This document shows positions 34,582 to 43,134 of a stretch of DNA of 64,000 bases, piece after piece; position 1 is the stretch's first letter, and every line of letters begins with the position of its first letter. The position numbers and the translations under genes are program-made. The notes beneath the pieces were generated by a model. The model had not been told where the DNA came from, searched no databases, and saw only the letters and a program-made list of their open reading frames with translations. Source of the stretch: JAJYKN01 sp035516155 (GTDB lineage Bacteria > Nitrospirota > UBA9217); contig DATJAP010000021.1 in NCBI GenBank assembly GCA_035516155.1, positions 62,001 through 126,000 on the forward strand, read 5' to 3'.

Positions 34582-35808
34582 ATGATAATAACTTCCGCAA
34601 AAATAATCACTTGCAATTCCCGAGCAACGATATTTACCGATGGCGCTATTGTTATAAAAAAAGGAAGCATACATGCTGTCGGCTCACTGCGTAACATCAT
34701 GCGACAATTCTCTGATGAGAAGATCTTTCACCTGCAAAATGCCCTTTTGATGCCGGGACTGGTCAACACACACACCCACCTCGAACTTCCCGCGCTTCTC
34801 CATACTATACGGAGCAAGACATTTCCCGACTGGGTTTTGAATCTTATTGCCGCTAAAAATAAAATTGACAACAAAGACTACTCGACAGCGACGCTCAACA
34901 ATATCAACACGCTCATCCAGACAGGGACGACGACGGTTGGAGAAATCTGCACCCATGGCATTAGTCCTGCCTTTCTGAAACGGAGCGGCCTCCGGTCAAT
35001 TCTGTATTATGAAAAAATAAATATGAAATCAAGGGAAACTGGTCAGGTGCCGAAGCGTCTCCTGCCACCCGGGAGTGATTCGGTGCTGGTTCAATCCGGC
35101 CTTTCTCCTCACGCACCCTATACGGTTTCAGAATTTATATTGCGGACTATCCGGAAAGCAGCACAAAAGAGGCGTATTCCGATGGCCATGCACATCGCGG
35201 AATCAAAAGATGAGATCCGCTTGCTGCAACGAAAATCGAGCGGCCTCGAAAAACTCTATCAATTCGCCGGCTGGGACCTTGACTGGGCCCCGAGGGGTGC
35301 GTCGTCTTTCGAGTATCTGAACAGAATCGGATTTCTCTCCCCGAACCTCCTGGCCGTGCACGCGGTTCAGGTTACGGAAAAGGACATCGCTATCATACAA
35401 AAAAAGAAAGTGTCCGTTGCACACTGTCCGAGGAGCAATAAAGTAACAGGCGTGGGAAGAATGCCGCTGAAAAAGTTCCTCGATGCGGGGATTGCCGTTG
35501 GTATCGGCACCGACAGTCTTGTCAGTTCCCCAACTCTGAATATGTGGGACGAAATGCGCTACGCTTATCGCATCCACCGTCAGGATGGGCTGACTCCGAA
35601 GGATATCATTTTACTCGGCACTTCCGGAGGCGCCCGGGCCATGGGAATGGACGAGCAAATCGGGTCTATTGCACCCGGAATGAAAGCAGATGTGATTGCC
35701 GTTTCTTTACCGGCAAAAAATACCGGCGATCTTTATTCAGACTTGCTTAGGGAAACGAAATCCTGTAGTATGTCCATGGTCAACGGGAAATTTCTTTATA
35801 AAACCTGA
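34582..35808 (+). CDS. mqnX: Amidohydrolase, probable aminofutalosine deaminase
   Basis: The 408 residues belong to the TrzA/AtzB-like amidohydrolase group. Metal ligands are HTH (His64 and His66), HIAES near 205, the downstream His in AVHAVQ, and Asp in GIGTDSL near 315. In futalosine-route bacteria this family includes MqnX, which deaminates 6-amino-6-deoxyfutalosine. The nearby mqnE and mqnC genes (39373-41587) on the same strand support that role over SAH or guanine deaminase. The ATG 34582 is preferred to an in-frame GTG at 34552 because it matches the usual family N-terminus and the promoter lies upstream. Confidence 0.75.
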   Translation: MIITSAKIITCNSRATIFTDGAIVIKKGSIHAVGSLRNIMRQFSDEKIFHLQNALLMPGLVNTHTHLELPALLHTIRSKTFPDWVLNLIAAKNKIDNKDYSTATLNNINTLIQTGTTTVGEICTHGISPAFLKRSGLRSILYYEKINMKSRETGQVPKRLLPPGSDSVLVQSGLSPHAPYTVSEFILRTIRKAAQKRRIPMAMHIAESKDEIRLLQRKSSGLEKLYQFAGWDLDWAPRGASSFEYLNRIGFLSPNLLAVHAVQVTEKDIAIIQKKKVSVAHCPRSNKVTGVGRMPLKKFLDAGIAVGIGTDSLVSSPTLNMWDEMRYAYRIHRQDGLTPKDIILLGTSGGARAMGMDEQIGSIAPGMKADVIAVSLPAKNTGDLYSDLLRETKSCSMSMVNGKFLYKT

Positions 35809-35916
35809 GAGGTCTGAACCTGAATCTGGCGTAAGAACTGCACGGTGCAGGCGCTCTACAAAAAATATTTAAATTTCCAGTTTTTTCATTGAGGGCCATC
35901 TTTCTACACGGAGATA

Positions 35917-38900
35917 ATGGTCATGAAAAAGAACAATCTTCGGCTGTTCTTCCTGATATTTACGGCGTCTGGCTTTGCCGGCATTATTTATGAATCTATA
36001 TGGACCCAATATCTGAAGCTTTTTCTAGGCCACGCTGCCTATGCTCAAGCGCTTGTCCTCGCAGTCTTTATGGGTGGAATGGCGCTCGGATCATTATTTT
36101 GTTCGAAATATTCTCTTCGGCTCGGCAATCTTTTGCTTGGATACGCAGTCGTTGAGGCAGCCATCGGAATCTGCGCAGTATTATTTCATCCGCTTTACGT
36201 ACACTTCATTGATTTCGCATACACAACGTTTATTCCTTCACTGGACTCGCCTCTCGCAGTAGCACTTTTTAGGTGGGTTGCAGCAACCTTATTGATCCTT
36301 CCTCAGTCGATTCTGCTCGGAATGACTTTCCCGCTCATGACAGCCGGCCTATTACGAAGATTTCCGCAGACTCCTGGTTCCGTCGTAGCTATGCTATATT
36401 TCACGAACAGTCTTGGCGCAGGAATCGGCGTATTGACAGCGGGTTTTCTTTTCATCGGGTGGGTTGGCTTACCGGGCACTCTCGTTATAGGCGGCTTCAT
36501 AAACATTATTATTGCAGCAATTGTGTGGCTTGAATACAAGCAAAATCCGATCCTGCAACCCGAGCCTGCCCCTACAAGCAAAACAGCTGTTAAAATCCCG
36601 ATCCCCGCACGACGTTACGTTTATAATATTTTTGTTCTCATCGCCCTCATGACGGGTCTTTCGTCATTTATTTATGAAATTGGCTGGATAAGAATGCTCA
36701 GCCTCGTGTTGGGTTCCTCTACCCATGCATTCGAACTTATGCTGAGCGCGTTCATTCTGGGTATTGCCTTTGGGGGGTTATGGGTCAAGCGACGTATCGA
36801 CTCCCTTAATGACCCGCGCCGCTTTCTTGCAATTGTTCAGGTCGCGATGGGGTTGCTGGCATTGGCAACCCTGCCCCTTTACGGTACCAGTTTCAGCGTG
36901 ATGGGATGGTTAATAAAAAACCTGCCAAAAACAGAAACAGGATATTTTCTTTTTAATCTTTCGAGCCAGGGAATCGCCCTTGTTATCATGCTGCCCGCTG
37001 CCTTTTGTGCGGGGATGACCCTGCCTCTCATCACCACCACACTCCTTCGTAATGGATCGGGCGAAAAAAGCATCGGCGCTGTCTATGGTTTCAACACCAT
37101 CGGTTCCATTCTGGGTGTCTTTATAGCTGTCTACCTGGCCATGCCTCAACTCGGCCTGAAAGGCACGATCATTCTGGGCTCAGCTATAGACATTTTGCTA
37201 GGGTTGTCGCTGGCTTGGTGGTCGTTTCCCTCATGGCGCATTCCTGCTGTGGTTACGACGATCAGTCTTGTATCGCTCTTCCTCCCCACGTTCTGGTTGA
37301 ATTTTGATCCGGTTATGATGGCTTCTGGGGTTTATCGATTCGGTTTACTCCCCAAGAATGTGAAACAGGAATCCCTGTACCATCGTGATGGTAGAACCGC
37401 TACGGTATCAGTGATAAAACGTTCGAATTCTTTGGAGATAAAAACCAATGGAAAGCCTGATGCAAGCATTCAGGTAGGCGGCATCGGTCATTCATGGGAT
37501 GAAGATACCATGGTAATGCTTGGAGCTCTCGGCATTATTCTCCACCCGACATCCAGGACAGCTGCCGTCATCGGCTGGGGTTCGGGGCTCTCAACACACG
37601 TTCTCTTAACCTCACCAAATATCAAAAGTGTGGATACGATAGAGATTGAACCAGAAATGGTAAAAGCAGCCGCTCTCTTCGGTCCAAGGGTGCATTTAGC
37701 TTATGACGATCCTCGTAATCATCTTCGGATAGAGGATGCGAAGGCTTATTTCTCCTTCAACAAACAAAAATATGACATCATCATATCGGAGCCTTCCAAT
37801 CCTTGGGTCAGCGGCGTAGCAAGCCTTTTTACCAAAGAATTCTATTCTCGGATTAGAGAGTACTTGAGCGAACAGGGTCTTTTCATACAGTGGCTGCAGT
37901 TGTATGAGATAGACAGGCCTCTCCTCGCCTCGATCATGAATGCTCTTTCGCCATACTTTTCCGATTATGCCATCTACGCCACCTATGCAGGAGACGTTAT
38001 CATTGTTGCATGTCCTGACGGGACTATTCCTGAGCCTAATCCGGTTTTCTTATCCATGACAGACTTTACAAATGAACTTCGGAGAGTCGATATTATGGGC
38101 ATCCCGGATATTTCTGTCCGGATGCTGGGCGATAAAGCTCTCTTTGCCCCCCTTTTCGAAAGGTACGCGATTACCACCAATTCAGATTATGCGCCAGTCG
38201 TAGATCTTTACGCGGTCCGAAGCCGTTTTTTCGAAAAAGAGGAGAGCAGCCAGCTTTACAGTAATGAAATGTTGCGGTTGCCAATTGCCCAAATGCTGGG
38301 CAGGAAGCCTGACCATCTTTCTACGTCCGAAGTGACTTACGCGGCAAACTATCCAGAATCACAAAATATTCATTTCTGGGCCATGCAGTATCAGTACCTA
38401 ATGAATGATCACTGGAAATGGGACCATCCTGACATTCCCGTTATTGAGAAGATGTTACCAGACGCTATAATAGCAAGAGAAGTCCTTACTCGGAGTTGTT
38501 CTGAAAATTATTTGCAGCAGGAATGGTGGAAGGCTATGTATAATACGACGGCGAGTATCGCGGCGTATGCAACAAATGAACAGCTCACGGCACTTCTTCA
38601 GAGGATTGAGACACCAACTTGTTTAAAGAACTATTCTGTACCCCAGAAGGACTTCATCTTATTGCTCAGGGCAGTGGGAGCGAGGGACCCCGCGCTTATG
38701 ACACGGTACTCGGTTAAGCTGCTGAATGAGATGGAGAGGAATGTAGTTAACGTTGATCTTTTCGAATATATACTTTCCGCTGGCATATTGGGTAATTTGT
38801 CATTGGGCAACATGCAGGACGCCTCACTCTTATGGGATAAATATGGCCGTCTGCTACCCATGAAAGATGCTCAATCATTACCGATCCAGCTTCTTGTGGC

Positions 38901-38943
38901 GCATCTTTCTGACGGCCAAGGTAAATTATCCGATTTGAGATAA
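35917..38943 (+). CDS. Giant membrane protein with spermidine-synthase-like domain
   Basis: The 1008 residues have a membrane half (about 1-455) with twelve to fourteen helices and paired repeats of FxYExxW-like motifs (GIIYESIWTQ and SFIYEIGWIR). A Rossmann SAM-type domain follows (about 500-720) with GWGSGLS, TIEIEPEMV and ISEPSNPWVSGVASLF, and then a helical tail (about 740-1000). The SpeE catalytic Asp signature is absent (EPSNPW), so it is probably not a polyamine synthase. Start ATG 35917 (or MKKNN at 35923) is uncertain. It lies between mqnX and mqnE. Function is unknown. Confidence 0.7.
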   Translation: MVMKKNNLRLFFLIFTASGFAGIIYESIWTQYLKLFLGHAAYAQALVLAVFMGGMALGSLFCSKYSLRLGNLLLGYAVVEAAIGICAVLFHPLYVHFIDFAYTTFIPSLDSPLAVALFRWVAATLLILPQSILLGMTFPLMTAGLLRRFPQTPGSVVAMLYFTNSLGAGIGVLTAGFLFIGWVGLPGTLVIGGFINIIIAAIVWLEYKQNPILQPEPAPTSKTAVKIPIPARRYVYNIFVLIALMTGLSSFIYEIGWIRMLSLVLGSSTHAFELMLSAFILGIAFGGLWVKRRIDSLNDPRRFLAIVQVAMGLLALATLPLYGTSFSVMGWLIKNLPKTETGYFLFNLSSQGIALVIMLPAAFCAGMTLPLITTTLLRNGSGEKSIGAVYGFNTIGSILGVFIAVYLAMPQLGLKGTIILGSAIDILLGLSLAWWSFPSWRIPAVVTTISLVSLFLPTFWLNFDPVMMASGVYRFGLLPKNVKQESLYHRDGRTATVSVIKRSNSLEIKTNGKPDASIQVGGIGHSWDEDTMVMLGALGIILHPTSRTAAVIGWGSGLSTHVLLTSPNIKSVDTIEIEPEMVKAAALFGPRVHLAYDDPRNHLRIEDAKAYFSFNKQKYDIIISEPSNPWVSGVASLFTKEFYSRIREYLSEQGLFIQWLQLYEIDRPLLASIMNALSPYFSDYAIYATYAGDVIIVACPDGTIPEPNPVFLSMTDFTNELRRVDIMGIPDISVRMLGDKALFAPLFERYAITTNSDYAPVVDLYAVRSRFFEKEESSQLYSNEMLRLPIAQMLGRKPDHLSTSEVTYAANYPESQNIHFWAMQYQYLMNDHWKWDHPDIPVIEKMLPDAIIAREVLTRSCSENYLQQEWWKAMYNTTASIAAYATNEQLTALLQRIETPTCLKNYSVPQKDFILLLRAVGARDPALMTRYSVKLLNEMERNVVNVDLFEYILSAGILGNLSLGNMQDASLLWDKYGRLLPMKDAQSLPIQLLVAHLSDGQGKLSDLR

Positions 38944-39070
38944 TTGTCCATACTCAATATTAAATTAAACCACCATAACGACGTGTAACTCAAAAATGAT
39001 CAAATCTACCAAATCATTGAACAGCTGATACCATTCCGGCTCATTGTAGAGACGCATCATAGGAGGGTAG

Positions 39071-39376
39071 ATGAGGAAGTTTCATGTAGGTTTATTTTTT
39101 TTATTAAGTCCTTTACTTGTCTTCGCATCCTGCACGGACGACAAGAACCCAGCCCAGCAATATGGAAACACGATGGTTCAATCATATAAAACCGCCCAGA
39201 AGCTGGATGCAAAAGTGAATATTCTACAGGTTCAGAAGTCTATTCAGGAATTTTACGCTGCGAACGGCAGATATCCGACGGACTTATCCGAGCTCGCAAC
39301 GGTCAGCGGGCTTGCCCTTAAGGGCGACAATTATATCTATAACCCCGAACACGGGACGCTGACGGAAAAGCAGTGA
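39071..39376 (+). CDS. Lipoprotein with a pilin-like globular segment
   Basis: The 101 residues start with a lipoprotein signal (lipobox FASC, Cys20) after a clear AGGAGGGT ribosome-binding site. The mature part contains QKSIQEFYAANGRYPTDLSEL, then NYIYNPEHGTL. That is the pattern of GspG/PilE-type pseudopilins after their hydrophobic helix, but no type IV leader or Glu5 helix is present. It overlaps mqnE by 4 bases. It may be an anchored pilin-like partner; function is unknown. Confidence 0.65.
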   Translation: MRKFHVGLFFLLSPLLVFASCTDDKNPAQQYGNTMVQSYKTAQKLDAKVNILQVQKSIQEFYAANGRYPTDLSELATVSGLALKGDNYIYNPEHGTLTEKQ

Positions 39377-40488
39377 CCGCGTTCCTCGTGAACCGAAACA
39401 CACTCTCAAAAATGAAAGCAATCGAACATATTAAGGACAAGGTCCTTTCCAACAAGCGCCTCACCCGCAAGGACGGAATCGATCTTTTCAAATCAAACGA
39501 TCTTCTCGCGCTCGGGCGCATGGCCTCCCATGTAGCTCGGAAAAAGAACGGGAACCACGTCTATTTCGTCCAGAACATGCACATCAACCCCACGAACCTC
39601 TGCGTGAACCGCTGCAAGTTCTGCGCATTCAGCCGGAGCAAGGGCGAGCCGGGCGCCTATGAAATGAGCATCGACGATATCCTGAAGAAAGCCCGAAGCG
39701 CGGGGAAAAATGTGCGTGAATTTCATATCGTCTCCGGCCTTCACCCCGACCTGCCCTTTTCCTGGTACCTGGACATGCTCAGGGCGCTCAAAAAAGAGTT
39801 TCCGAAAATTCATCTCAAAGCCTTTACGGCCGTGGAGATCGACTATCTGACAAAGCTGTCCGGCCTAAGTCTGGCTGACACGTTCCAGAAACTCAAAGAG
39901 GCCGGTCTTGGCTCCCTTCCCGGCGGCGGCGCGGAGATATTCAATTCCTCAGTTCGCAATACCTTATGCGCCGAGAAGATCAGCGGAGACCGCTGGCTTA
40001 CGGTAATCGAAGCGGCGCATGAAGCCGGGCTCAAGACAAATGCGACCATGCTCTATGGCCATATCGAAACCGCCGAACACCGGATCGACCATCTCATCCG
40101 ACTCCGCGAACTCCAGGACCGTACGGGCGGCTTCCAAGCTTTTATTCCTCTCAGTTTCCATGCACAGAATACAGAAATAAAAAAATCTGCTTATACGACG
40201 GGATTCGACGACCTGAAGACGCTGGCCGTATCCCGGTTGATGCTCGATAATTTCGATCACGTGAAAGCCTATTGGGTCATGCTCGGCGAAAAAATTGCCC
40301 AAGTCTCGCTCAGCTTCGGCGTCGACGACCTCGACGGCACCGTTGTCGAGGAGCGCATTACGCGGGCAGCCGGGGGAGTCACCGATGGCAGCATGACAAA
40401 AGACGAGATCGTTCACCTTATCAAGCAGGCAGGACGCACGCCGGTAGAGCGCGACACCGTCTATCATGTCGTCAAAACGTGGACATAA
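39373..40488 (+). CDS. mqnE: Aminodeoxyfutalosine synthase (radical SAM)
   Basis: MqnE joins the enolpyruvyl side chain of carboxyvinyloxybenzoate to SAM-derived adenosyl and makes 6-amino-6-deoxyfutalosine, an early step of the futalosine menaquinone route. The 371 residues have the 4Fe-4S motif CVNRCKFC (Cys77, 81, 84) and the family motif GLGSLPGGGAEIF. The GTG start at 39373 overlaps the previous stop (GTGA); an ATG at 39412 is an alternative. mqnC follows directly. Confidence 0.93.
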   Translation: MTAFLVNRNTLSKMKAIEHIKDKVLSNKRLTRKDGIDLFKSNDLLALGRMASHVARKKNGNHVYFVQNMHINPTNLCVNRCKFCAFSRSKGEPGAYEMSIDDILKKARSAGKNVREFHIVSGLHPDLPFSWYLDMLRALKKEFPKIHLKAFTAVEIDYLTKLSGLSLADTFQKLKEAGLGSLPGGGAEIFNSSVRNTLCAEKISGDRWLTVIEAAHEAGLKTNATMLYGHIETAEHRIDHLIRLRELQDRTGGFQAFIPLSFHAQNTEIKKSAYTTGFDDLKTLAVSRLMLDNFDHVKAYWVMLGEKIAQVSLSFGVDDLDGTVVEERITRAAGGVTDGSMTKDEIVHLIKQAGRTPVERDTVYHVVKTWT

Positions 40489-40516
40489 CTCTTCTCAACA
40501 ACCGCCGACAAACAAA

Positions 40517-41587
40517 ATGACCAAGGAACTGGATAGAATCGCAGCCCACGTTGCGAAGGGAAAACGCATAACCCGCGAGGAAGGACTGTTTCTCTTCAGA
40601 CACGCCGACCTTCTTACGCTCGGAGAACTTGCGAACTCGGTCCGAAACAAGCTGCATCCGAAGCGGATCGTGACCTTTGTCGTTGACCGCAACATCAATT
40701 ACACCAACATCTGCGTGAACAAATGCGCCTTCTGCGCTTTCTATCGCGATGCAGACAGTCCTGACGCCTATATCCTTTCAAAACAGGAAATTTTTCGGAA
40801 AATCGAGGAGACGATCGCCCAGGGCGGGACGCAGATCCTTATGCAGGGAGGGGTGCATCCGGACCTCGGCCTGGAGTATTTTGAGGATCTTTTTTCATCC
40901 ATCAAATCGAGATTTACCATACAAATACACTCCCTTTCCCCCGCGGAAATAACGTTCCTTGCGCAGAAAACGGGCATCTCCGTTGTCGATACGCTTCGTC
41001 GTTTGCATTCTTCGGGATTGGATTCTATTCCTGGAGGCGGCGCCGAAATTCTTGTCGACCGCGTAAGAAAAAAGGTCAGTCCGAACAAGATCCGCTGGCG
41101 TCAATGGGCCGATGTGATGAAAACGGCCCACACACTTGGCATGCCTTCGACTGCGACCATGATGTTCGGAAGCATAGAAACGGACAAGGAGATTGTAGAG
41201 CACCTCGTCCGGGTCAGGGACATCCAGGACGAATCCGGCGGTTTCACTGCATTTATTCCATGGACATATCAGCCCGGCAATACGAAACTGGGAGGACGTC
41301 CGGCAACTGCTGTTGAATATCTAAAGGTTCTCGCGCTTTCACGGGTGATGCTCGATAATTTTGCCAACATACAAGCATCATGGGTAACACAGGGGGCGAA
41401 AATCGCACAGGTTGCACTCGAATTCGGCGCCAATGATTTTGGAAGCACGATGATCGAAGAAAATGTCGTGGCTGCCGCAGGCGTTACGTTCAGAATGACA
41501 AAACAGGAGATTATAAATATAATTAGAGATGCAGGTTACATTGCTGCGCAGCGAAATACGAGATATAAAATTCTGAAGATCGAATAA
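40517..41587 (+). CDS. mqnC: Dehypoxanthine futalosine cyclase (radical SAM)
   Basis: MqnC cyclises dehypoxanthine futalosine to cyclic DHFL, the third stage of the futalosine menaquinone route. The start MTKELDRIAAH at 40517 is preferred to an in-frame ATG at 40466 that would overlap mqnE by 23 bases. The 356 residues show CVNKCAFC (Cys66, 70, 73) and the family motif SSGLDSIPGGGAEIL. The sister motif in MqnE is near identical, reflecting common ancestry. mqnA, mqnB and mqnD are not in this window. Confidence 0.94.
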   Translation: MTKELDRIAAHVAKGKRITREEGLFLFRHADLLTLGELANSVRNKLHPKRIVTFVVDRNINYTNICVNKCAFCAFYRDADSPDAYILSKQEIFRKIEETIAQGGTQILMQGGVHPDLGLEYFEDLFSSIKSRFTIQIHSLSPAEITFLAQKTGISVVDTLRRLHSSGLDSIPGGGAEILVDRVRKKVSPNKIRWRQWADVMKTAHTLGMPSTATMMFGSIETDKEIVEHLVRVRDIQDESGGFTAFIPWTYQPGNTKLGGRPATAVEYLKVLALSRVMLDNFANIQASWVTQGAKIAQVALEFGANDFGSTMIEENVVAAAGVTFRMTKQEIINIIRDAGYIAAQRNTRYKILKIE

Positions 41588-41616
41588 GTAAACATGTGAA
41601 ATTCCAGCTATGATCA

Positions 41617-41650
41617 AGTGCCCGAATTCATACAGGGTACTCGTTTTTTT
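41617..41650 (+). terminator. Terminator after mqnC
   Basis: A 7-bp stem AGTGCCC / GGGTACT (41617-41623 and 41635-41641, one G-U pair) has an 11-base loop and is followed by CG and seven T bases (41644-41650). It begins 30 bases after the mqnC stop. Confidence 0.7.
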
Positions 41651-41727
41651 CTCGCTACAAAACGTCATATGTGCATATTTTTTTTCGTCCCGAATGTTAC
41701 GAAATGGAAATACTTTGATTAACGGAT

Positions 41728-41763
41728 GGTTATCCTCTATGTACACAAAAGGTGTGGATAACC
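41728..41763. promoter_or_regulatory. Dyad GGTTATCC/GGATAACC containing a DnaA-box match
   Basis: Inverted 8-base arms (41728-41735 and 41756-41763) are 20 bases apart. The right arm is within TGTGGATAA (41753-41761), a perfect DnaA box on the minus strand. A long T run (41787-41796) follows. There is no origin-type gene nearby. Confidence 0.35.
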
Positions 41764-41865
41764 TGTTATTAACTCTGTGAATATATTTTTTTTTTGCGCT
41801 ATCTTAGCAGAGAGTGTGCAAATTGCCTAATAAATATGCAACAAAAAACACACAAATACAACGAG

Positions 41866-43134
41866 TTATGATATATATGCAACAACGCCGTCTTTTTTTA
41901 CGTCCAAAACGCGCACGGTAATTTTTCTTCCTATATGGTTTTTTTGCGCATCCATAATGTATACTCTGATGTAATTATCCGAAAGTCCGGAAAGTAGCCC
42001 CGTTTCTGCATCAACCTTGTCTTCAACCACCACAGTCAGCTCAGCACCATGATGTTTTTGCCTGAATACGAAGTTCTTTTCCTGTCCAAGCCGACGAAGA
42101 GCTTCGCTCCGTTCTTTTTTTACGGCATCAGGCAGATGGCCGGCCAATGCTGATGCGGCAGTGCCGGGACGCGGTGAATAGCTGAACACATGCAGATGGG
42201 TAAGCGGCACGCTCTCAACGAGTCGCAGCGTATTGTTGAATGCCTCTTCTCCTTCACCGGGATATCCAACCATAACATCCGCGCCGAGAGCGACGTGGGG
42301 AACCGCACGAGCGATATCTTCGACAAGTGCACGGTAAAAACCGGCCGTATAATTCCTCTTCATTGACTGTAATATGGCGTCATCACCGCTCTGAAGTGGT
42401 ATATGGAGATGCCTGCACAGACCTTGACCGATCAGACCAACAAGGCCGTCCGTGACTTCCCGGGGTTCGATGGAACTCAAGCGAATTCGTGAATGCCCTC
42501 TCATCCCTGTCAGCGATGCCAGCAGATCGGTGAGGCTCGTCCTCTCGGATAAATCGACGCCGTAGGTCCCTATATGGATGCCGGTAAGAACGATTTCAGG
42601 ACAGCCTTGCTTCACCAGCTGTTCAAATTCCGACACCACCACGTTTGGATCAACACTTCGCGACCGACCGCGGGCGAACGGGACAATACAGTAAGAGCAG
42701 AAGTTGTTGCACCCGTCCTGTATTTTGAGGAATCCACGGGTTCGGCTCTTTATTGAGCTGGCCGGCACAAAAACCCTGGCTGCTTCAGGCACCTCATTTG
42801 CCCGCGATGCGACATACTGGATGATTTTCGACTTCTCGCTGTTTCCGAAGACCGCATCGACGCCGGCCATACACTTGATCTCATCAGGACGCGTCTCCGC
42901 GTAACAACCGGTAACAATGACTTTTGATCCCTGTCCTCTGCGTGTTGCAGCCCTGATGACCTGACGGCACTGCGTATCGCTCTTTGCTGTTACCGAGCAG
43001 GTATTGATAATATAGACATCAGCTGGTTCGTTAAAAGGCACAACCGTATTTCCCTGCGATGCAAAGTCCTGGCGAAGGATGTCTGTTTCATATTGATTGA
43101 TTTTGCATCCGAGGGTTGTAAACGCTATTCGCAT
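41866..43134 (-). CDS. mtaB: tRNA t6A37 methylthiotransferase
   Basis: MtaB adds a methylthio group to t6A37 of ANN-decoding tRNAs. The 422 residues contain the N-terminal UPF0004 cluster cysteines (Cys10 in GCKINQYET, NTCSV near 46, TGCYAE near 77), the radical SAM motif CNNFCSYC (about 141-148), and a C-terminal TRAM domain. The GCKINQYE start is the MtaB type, in contrast to CQMNEHDS of MiaB. The gene overlaps miaB by 10 bases. Confidence 0.93.
   Translation of the reverse strand: MRIAFTTLGCKINQYETDILRQDFASQGNTVVPFNEPADVYIINTCSVTAKSDTQCRQVIRAATRRGQGSKVIVTGCYAETRPDEIKCMAGVDAVFGNSEKSKIIQYVASRANEVPEAARVFVPASSIKSRTRGFLKIQDGCNNFCSYCIVPFARGRSRSVDPNVVVSEFEQLVKQGCPEIVLTGIHIGTYGVDLSERTSLTDLLASLTGMRGHSRIRLSSIEPREVTDGLVGLIGQGLCRHLHIPLQSGDDAILQSMKRNYTAGFYRALVEDIARAVPHVALGADVMVGYPGEGEEAFNNTLRLVESVPLTHLHVFSYSPRPGTAASALAGHLPDAVKKERSEALRRLGQEKNFVFRQKHHGAELTVVVEDKVDAETGLLSGLSDNYIRVYIMDAQKNHIGRKITVRVLDVKKDGVVAYIS

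Noticed and set aside
40466..40516. Longer N-terminus of mqnC starting inside mqnE
   Set aside because: It would overlap mqnE by 23 bases and adds a sequence with no homology; the start at 40517 matches the usual family N-terminus.
41588..41865. Chromosomal replication origin near the DnaA box
   Set aside because: Only one full DnaA box is present and no dnaA, dnaN, gyrB or similar gene is nearby.
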